A stretch of 38,505 nt of DNA from UMGS1851 sp900555605 (GTDB lineage Bacteria > Bacillota > Clostridia > UBA1212 > UBA1255), in NCBI GenBank assembly GCA_902472555.1, contig CABROF010000013.1, positions 1-38,505 of the forward strand, in the 5' to 3' direction. Each line of letters begins with the position of its first letter. Position 1 is the first letter of the stretch. A model generated the notes under the pieces. That model was not told the origin of the DNA, did not search any database, and was given only the letters and a program-made list of their open reading frames with translations. The position numbers and the translations under genes were made by a program. Positions 34,233 to 38,505 of this stretch are shown here, one piece after another.

Positions 34233-35341
34233 TTGAAGCTTTTAAAGCTGGTATTTATAAACTTCAAACAAAGTTTTACTTCTTTTCATTCTATATTGAT
34301 TATATTTATGATCGAAAGTATCATTTCAGGAGTTTCATTTATTTTTTGTACGGAAATATTATGCCGTATATGAATCAAGATTACAGCAGCTATTTTTCTT
34401 ATAAAACCTGCGCCGTAATGTTAACGCCAAAGCACCGCAGCTTTGATGCGTCCTATATTGAAAAAATCTATCATTCTGTGTCCGCATACCCTATTTGTGA
34501 TATTGTTTTTATTTCTGATCAGACCTGTACATATACAGCAGCGGATTTCAGTATGAATTTGCAGCTTTGCGGGACGTATACAAACAGAATCGATACACAC
34601 ACATACAAGATATCGGGCCGGCAGTACTTCAGAGACAAAGAAATCATGAATAAAGAGAAAGTTGCCTACATCCCCTGCGTATATATGCAGGAAATGTCTG
34701 AAAGCGTGCAGTACAAAAACGAAAATTTATCCGTAGTCGGCGTTTATTCAAGTGAAAGTTCATCCTACTGCTATATTCCTACGCCTTTATTGATTGAACT
34801 TTCTCCTGAAATTCTGCAAATAAATTTTATATTTGAGGATCCGCTGTCCGCGCAGGAGTTTCGTCAGTTCACATCAGATTTTTCTCAAATAGAGGATATT
34901 TCATATATCGAGATGGTAAACTCAGAAAAAAGAGAAATAAATTTACAGTATTCTATAATTGAAATCGTGCTGCTGGGCATACTCTTTTGTATTTCTATGG
35001 TCTCGTTTATCTATTTTATGAAATATATTGATGATAAAAATCGCTATATTTCTGTAATATACATGTTATCCGGCGCCGCAAAAGAACGAATTGCCGAAAT
35101 TTTATTATTGCAAAAGCTATTTACCATTTTATTGATCAGCGGGGCAAGTATTATGATACATGCAATTCTGCAGAAAGCAGTTTTTGCAAAAATCAACTTT
35201 TTATCAAATATTTATTACTCGGCCCTCGACTATATGATTATTTTTCTTTTTATGATACTGCTGTCCGTATTTACTATGCTTCCGCAGCTTATTTCATTCA
35301 TGCGAAGGCCGATCAATACAAGTAAAACGCGTAGCTGCTAA
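34233..35341 (+). pseudogene. ABC transporter FtsX-like permease, frameshifted
   Basis: Translation from TTG 34233 (GGAGGG 6 nt upstream) gives KLLKLVFINFKQSFTSFHS and a first membrane helix, then ends at TGA 34371 after ISGVSFIFCTEILCRI. The frame starting at about 34346 continues sensibly (YGNIMPYMNQDYSSY) through an extracellular domain and three more helices (about 210-235, 255-280 and 295-320 of that frame). The two frames meet in a run of six T at 34342-34347. Adding one T restores a single permease of about 370 aa of the MacB/FtsX-like type. Sequencing error is possible, but neighbouring genes are also broken. Confidence 0.65.
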
Positions 35342-35436
35342 AGGAGGTGAGGCGGTGCAGGCAGCATCTTTCACATAGAAAAATTTTTTGGCTAAGCCGG
35401 CCGAAGCGCAAACTTGCGAAAGGATGAATATTTATA

Positions 35437-36244
35437 ATGAAATTTATAAAACTGTGTCTGAAATTTTATAAAAGAGTCCGGCTTCCCGCGCTGCTTCTGA
35501 TGACCGTTCTATTCATTGCACAGTTGGTATTTGTCTATTTTACGGGCATATACCGTTACTGCATCTATACCGAACAGAAGCTGACGGATGCACATATCGA
35601 TCAATCCGTGTATGTAATGTATATGAATAATCCATTCGATGTGATCTACGCGGGTGAAACGTTAAAGCTGCAAAATCAGATTAAGACTATGCCCGGCGTC
35701 AAGGATATTTTAGCCTATAAACGTTTTTTAGGAAGCACTTATCAGGGTACCGGGCAAGGAATTCTATTTTACAATGACTCTTTTCTGTCTTTTTTCACTA
35801 TGGATGAATACGGGACAGAGGTCTTTTCCGATACCGGCTTAGATCATAACCGCGTCCAGTGTATCGCGGTTGGCCCGTTATCTGACAGTGACCGCCGCCG
35901 TATCCTTTCTATGTATGGCAATTCTGTTTGTTCATAAAAAGATGGAGGACTTTGCCGTATACTATTTGTGCGGCTGCAGCAGAAGAAAAAGTTACGCGGT
36001 TATGGTCTGTTCACTGTCCTTTATCGGTTTCGCCGCCGGCCTGATAAGCAGTGCTGTTACCGCTTTTTATCCGTATTTAGGCAGAAAATATGGTTTCTAT
36101 ATTTTATACAGTATCATTGATCGAAAAAGCCTTTTATTTATTTTAGGCTACTTCGGTCTTGTTCTGTTAATATCGCTGCTGGTTCCGTTTTTATTGTATC
36201 GGAAAAAAACGACGATAGAACTGAAAAGGAGATTTGAATCATGA
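35437..36244 (+). pseudogene. Second ABC transporter permease, internally deleted
   Basis: From ATG 35437 the frame gives an N-terminal helix (LPALLLMTVLFIAQLVFVYF) and part of an extracellular domain, then changes frame near 35875. From there another frame gives three C-terminal helices (LTVTAAVSFLCMAILFVHKKM, VCSLSFIGFAAGLISS, LLFILGYFGLVLLISLLVPF) and ends KRRFES at 36244. The central part expected for such permeases is missing. It overlaps the start of the ATPase remnant by 4 nt, showing the original operon coupling. Confidence 0.65.
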
Positions 36245-36596
36245 TTGAAATTACACAGCTCAATAAATATTATACGGTAAACCGCAGACGGAATGATCTG
36301 CGTACAGTCCCCCGCGAAGGAACAAAATACCATGTACTGAAGGATCTTTCTCTAACTGTCCGGAAGGGCAGCGTCAGCGGGTAGCGATCGCCAGAAGTAT
36401 TGTGAATCATCCTTCTGTGGTTCTGGCAGATGAACCTACCGGCGCTTTGGATACGCAGACAGCGAAGCAGATTATGGAACTGCTTCGATCATTAAATGAC
36501 AGCGGTATTACAATTATTATTGTAACGCATGACCCTTTGGTTGCAGACTGCTGCCGTACCGTAGCCGAAATCTCAGACGGTATTCTCTCGCAATAA
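36241..36596 (+). pseudogene. ABC transporter ATPase lacking Walker A, deleted
   Basis: ATG 36241 opens MIEITQLNKYYTVNRRRND and reaches LKDLSLTVRKG, where Walker A should follow. Instead the sequence jumps near 36366 into QRQRVAIARS, the end of the signature motif, in another frame. It then runs LADEPTGALDTQTAKQ (Walker B) and VTHDPLVADCC (H-loop) to 36596. Loss of Walker A and the Q-loop abolishes function. It belongs to the LolD/MacB-type ATPases by its Walker B context. Confidence 0.8.
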
Positions 36597-36657
36597 CATA
36601 TTCGTTTTTCTGATCAATCTTTGCAGCCGCCTCCCGAATATACGGGCCGCGCTGTCC

Positions 36658-36695
36658 CGCGGATAAACCTACATATCGCGGATAGACCTACACAT
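36658..36695. repeat. Tandem 19-bp direct repeat
   Basis: CGCGGATAAACCTACATAT (36658-36676) is followed at once by a copy with two changes (36677-36695). It lies in the gap between the ATPase remnant and the GH78 gene end. No function is evident; the rest of 36597-36795 shows nothing. Confidence 0.7.
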
Positions 36696-36795
36696 ATAGA
36701 ATGCCGATGTTCAGCGGATGAAATTTCCTGTCAGCAGCAGGCGGTGGCCGGCCAAAATCAGATTTTACGCCGCGCCTCTCCGCAGAGTGATAAAA

Positions 36796-36825
36796 GGCAA
36801 TAAAGGGTCCCTCCCTTATTTCGCC
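36796..36825 (-). terminator. Weak terminator after the GH78 gene
   Basis: On the minus strand GGCG-AAATAAGGG pairs with CCCTTTATT-GCC, with one bulge and one mismatch, and four T follow. It begins about 22 nt after the stop codon at 36848. Confidence 0.4.
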
Positions 36826-36847
36826 TATTTGATCAATAAAGATCGGC

Positions 36848-38335
36848 TTAACCCTCGCGGTATTCACCACAAACCGCCTCTGTCCCGCATTCGATAAAAT
36901 ATTTGCGGATAAAATATGCGGGCGTACAGCTCCAGGCGTGGCAGTAGCTGTTAATCCGATGGGATTGATACGGGGAAGCCTCCGGATCCTCCGGTATGTA
37001 TACCTCCCAGAAGCAATCCGCGCCCATTTCCGCCATCCCGCCCCAATAGGCGCAGACGGTCCGCATGGCTTCCTCCATTTTTCCGCATGCAATTAGGGCC
37101 TCTATATAAAAATGCATAGTATATGGGGTTACGGTCCGGATTGCCTCCCTGCAGTTCTGCAGATTGTCTATAACCTCTGCATTTTCATCGCGGGTCAGGA
37201 TCCCGGCCAGAATCATCCAAATCTGCGACGCCCAGGAAACCTGCTGCGACGGCCCGCTGACAAACAGCCTGCGCTTCTCGTCATACAGCCCCCTTGCCGC
37301 CTCAGACAGGCGCCGGATATATCCGCGCAAAGCCGCGGCCCGGCCTTCATCTCCTATGATCTCCGCCAGCCGCAGCGCTTTTTTCAGCATTGCCACCGCG
37401 GTACCCTGGGCCGCAGCCGTTTTATCCAACGCATCGCACCAATCAATAAAATAATATTTGGGCTGCACCAAGCCCTGTTCGTCCGCCGCTTCCGCGGCAA
37501 TCTCGGCCTGACGGTAGGCCGTAGGCCAAAGCTCCTGCAGCAGCGGCAGATCGTGGGCATATTCGTAGCAGTCATACAGTACGCCGATAAAAAACAGCGC
37601 GTAGTCATGCAGAACCCATGCCTGATTTTTCAGCATCGGCTCATGATATACCGCAGAACTCAAGCCGCCGTTGGGATACGGCAGACCGGCAAACAGGTAC
37701 AGACAGCGTTTTACCAGATCATAATTGCGGTAGGTATAAAAATTTGTTTTTGCCTGCAGATATAAATCTCCCAGCCACAGGCGCCTGTCGCGCTTGGGCC
37801 CGTCCTCGAAAACCGACTGCATACAGTTGCGTAGTGTGCGCAGCGCAATGGTATCGATGTGCACCAGCAGCAGGTCAGTGCCCTCCGGCAGCGGCTCCAG
37901 CCGTGTCTCATCTGCGGAAGTAACCGCAACGCAATAAGCCTGCTCATAACGCACGCGGTATGCGGTATTTCCGGGAAATGTAATTTTTACGTACCGGAAC
38001 GCATAACGCCGCGGCAGGACGATTTCCCCGGAAAAATAGTCGAGACAAATGGTCTCCTTCTGTATCCAGGTACTGCTCAGGCCGCCGGTATAGGTATAAT
38101 CGTCTAATTCAAAAGGCATTTCCGCAAATAAAAGCTCCACTACCAGCGGGGAGTCCGGCGTTTGATCCGCTGCCACGGACAAATGAAAGCTGCCCACCAG
38201 ATGCGTGCCGAAATCCAAGGTAAAATGATCTCCGCTGCGCATATACCGCCCGATGGGTTCGGTTTCTGACAGCGGAAAATACTTTTTTTCAAACAGCCGC
38301 GGCTTCAGCGTCCGCGCTTTTTCCAAAAAATCCAT
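36848..38335 (-). CDS. GH78 alpha-L-rhamnosidase-like protein
   Basis: A predicted cytosolic glycosidase removing terminal rhamnose or a similar sugar. A beta-sandwich N-terminal part (about 1-170) has FTLDFGTHLVGSFHLSV. The (alpha/alpha)6 barrel (about 170-470) has EDGPKRDRRLWLGDLYLQA, which holds the usual acid region, WVLHDYALFFIGVLYD, FIDWCDALD, GADCFWEVYIPED with the likely second catalytic Glu, and the end motif SYCHAWSCTPAYFIRKYF. The start is placed at ATG 38335 (495 aa), where homologous proteins begin; an upstream frame to 38491 encodes a Cys/Asn repeat from a 9-bp tandem DNA repeat and is probably not translated. There is no signal peptide, so oligosaccharides would have to be imported. 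Confidence 0.75.
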   Translation of the reverse strand: MDFLEKARTLKPRLFEKKYFPLSETEPIGRYMRSGDHFTLDFGTHLVGSFHLSVAADQTPDSPLVVELLFAEMPFELDDYTYTGGLSSTWIQKETICLDYFSGEIVLPRRYAFRYVKITFPGNTAYRVRYEQAYCVAVTSADETRLEPLPEGTDLLLVHIDTIALRTLRNCMQSVFEDGPKRDRRLWLGDLYLQAKTNFYTYRNYDLVKRCLYLFAGLPYPNGGLSSAVYHEPMLKNQAWVLHDYALFFIGVLYDCYEYAHDLPLLQELWPTAYRQAEIAAEAADEQGLVQPKYYFIDWCDALDKTAAAQGTAVAMLKKALRLAEIIGDEGRAAALRGYIRRLSEAARGLYDEKRRLFVSGPSQQVSWASQIWMILAGILTRDENAEVIDNLQNCREAIRTVTPYTMHFYIEALIACGKMEEAMRTVCAYWGGMAEMGADCFWEVYIPEDPEASPYQSHRINSYCHAWSCTPAYFIRKYFIECGTEAVCGEYREG

Positions 38336-38433
38336 TCCTGTAAAATTGCTCCCATCTTTCGTCTGTATTCCAATGATATTATAAAATACAGGCTTTTTAA
38401 TTTTTCTGCGGCAGGCTCCGTAAAGCCCGGTCC

Positions 38434-38505
38434 CGCAGTTTTCGCAGTTTCTGCAGTTTCCGAAATATCCGCAAGTCCGCAATGTCCGCAATCGCAGAAG
38501 CCGCA
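38434..38505. repeat. Imperfect 9-bp tandem repeats upstream of the GH78 gene
   Basis: Units related to CGCAGTTTC (38434, 38443, 38452) pass into CGCAAGTC and CGCAATGTC units (38470, 38478, 38487) and run to the window edge. Read on the minus strand they give short Cys/Asn or Ala/Thr repeats depending on frame. The array may be part of a 5' leader or of a gene beyond the window. Confidence 0.6.

Noticed and set aside
34342..34347. Programmed frameshift at T6 in the first permease
   Set aside because: The zero-frame codons (ATT TTT TGT) do not form a proper slippery heptamer and the two partner genes are also broken, so decay is the simpler reading.
38336..38491. Extension of the GH78 protein to an upstream ATG
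   Set aside because: The extra residues come from a short tandem DNA repeat, and homologous proteins start near MDFLEKARTLKP.
1..38505. CRISPR arrays, tRNA or rRNA genes, known riboswitches
   Set aside because: No spaced direct repeats of suitable length, cloverleaf-like segments or recognisable riboswitch cores were found by eye; a covariance-model search would be needed to exclude them fully.

Overview
The window looks like a chromosomal segment of an anaerobic, spore-forming Bacillota (Clostridia-type) bacterium. The grounds are a recognisable Spo0A, the remains of a gerA germination operon, a GlpP antiterminator, a bacterial V/A-type ATPase operon and Shine-Dalgarno sites close to GGAGG before most genes. 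No tRNA, rRNA or CRISPR array was seen. GTG and TTG starts are common.

Layout. (1) 1-329, minus: 5' end of a probable AraC-type regulator. (2) 508-5681, plus: a three-gene operon of a GH36-type alpha-galactosidase lipoprotein and two cell-surface proteins carrying two and three NPCBM modules, closed by hairpins. (3) 5932-6947: a wrecked gerA operon in which a GerAA-like N-terminus runs into a GerAB-like C-terminus. (4) 7068-7793: a sugar isomerase/epimerase-type TIM barrel. (5) 8025-8831: spo0A. (6) 18912-8843, minus: V-type ATPase operon in the order H-C-I-K-F-E-A-B-D, followed by a CDF cation exporter with an Mn-type metal site. (7) 21281-19110, minus: NfeD-like protein plus flotillin, divergent from an XRE regulator (21458-22219). 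(8) 26571-22226, minus: a glycerol-3-phosphate oxidation cluster (two FAD oxidoreductases and a DUF1667 protein) behind a promoter and a leader terminator. The glpP antiterminator gene, which also has its own promoter, follows. (9) 33385-26720, minus: an AT-richer cluster of a lipoprotein, a GH71/GH99-like surface hydrolase, an AraC regulator and a three-module surface protein. (10) 33590-36596: a graveyard holding an IS256-type remnant, a 58-aa secreted peptide gene and three broken ABC transporter genes. (11) 38335-36848, minus: a GH78 alpha-L-rhamnosidase-like protein.

How the parts fit. Regions 2, 9 and 11 describe a glycan-degrading, cell-surface lifestyle. Regions 6 and 7 are membrane energetics and membrane organisation. 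Region 8 is a self-contained glycerol-3-phosphate circuit: if GlpP acts here as in Bacillus subtilis, it would read through the terminator preceding the first gene. Sporulation control (spo0A) sits beside a dead germination locus.

The most novel-looking signal is region 9. Its three secreted proteins share a module of about 130-150 residues that I cannot assign to a named family (hallmark Y-x-W, then P/T/L-AGEY). The lipoprotein gene and the three-module gene each have the palindrome ACTGAA-N3-TTCAGT about 115-145 bp upstream of the start, and an AraC regulator is encoded between them. Two unrelated surface proteins, one in region 2 and one in region 9, also end in NP-x-SGD plus a hydrophobic stretch and basic residues, which resembles a non-canonical sorting signal.
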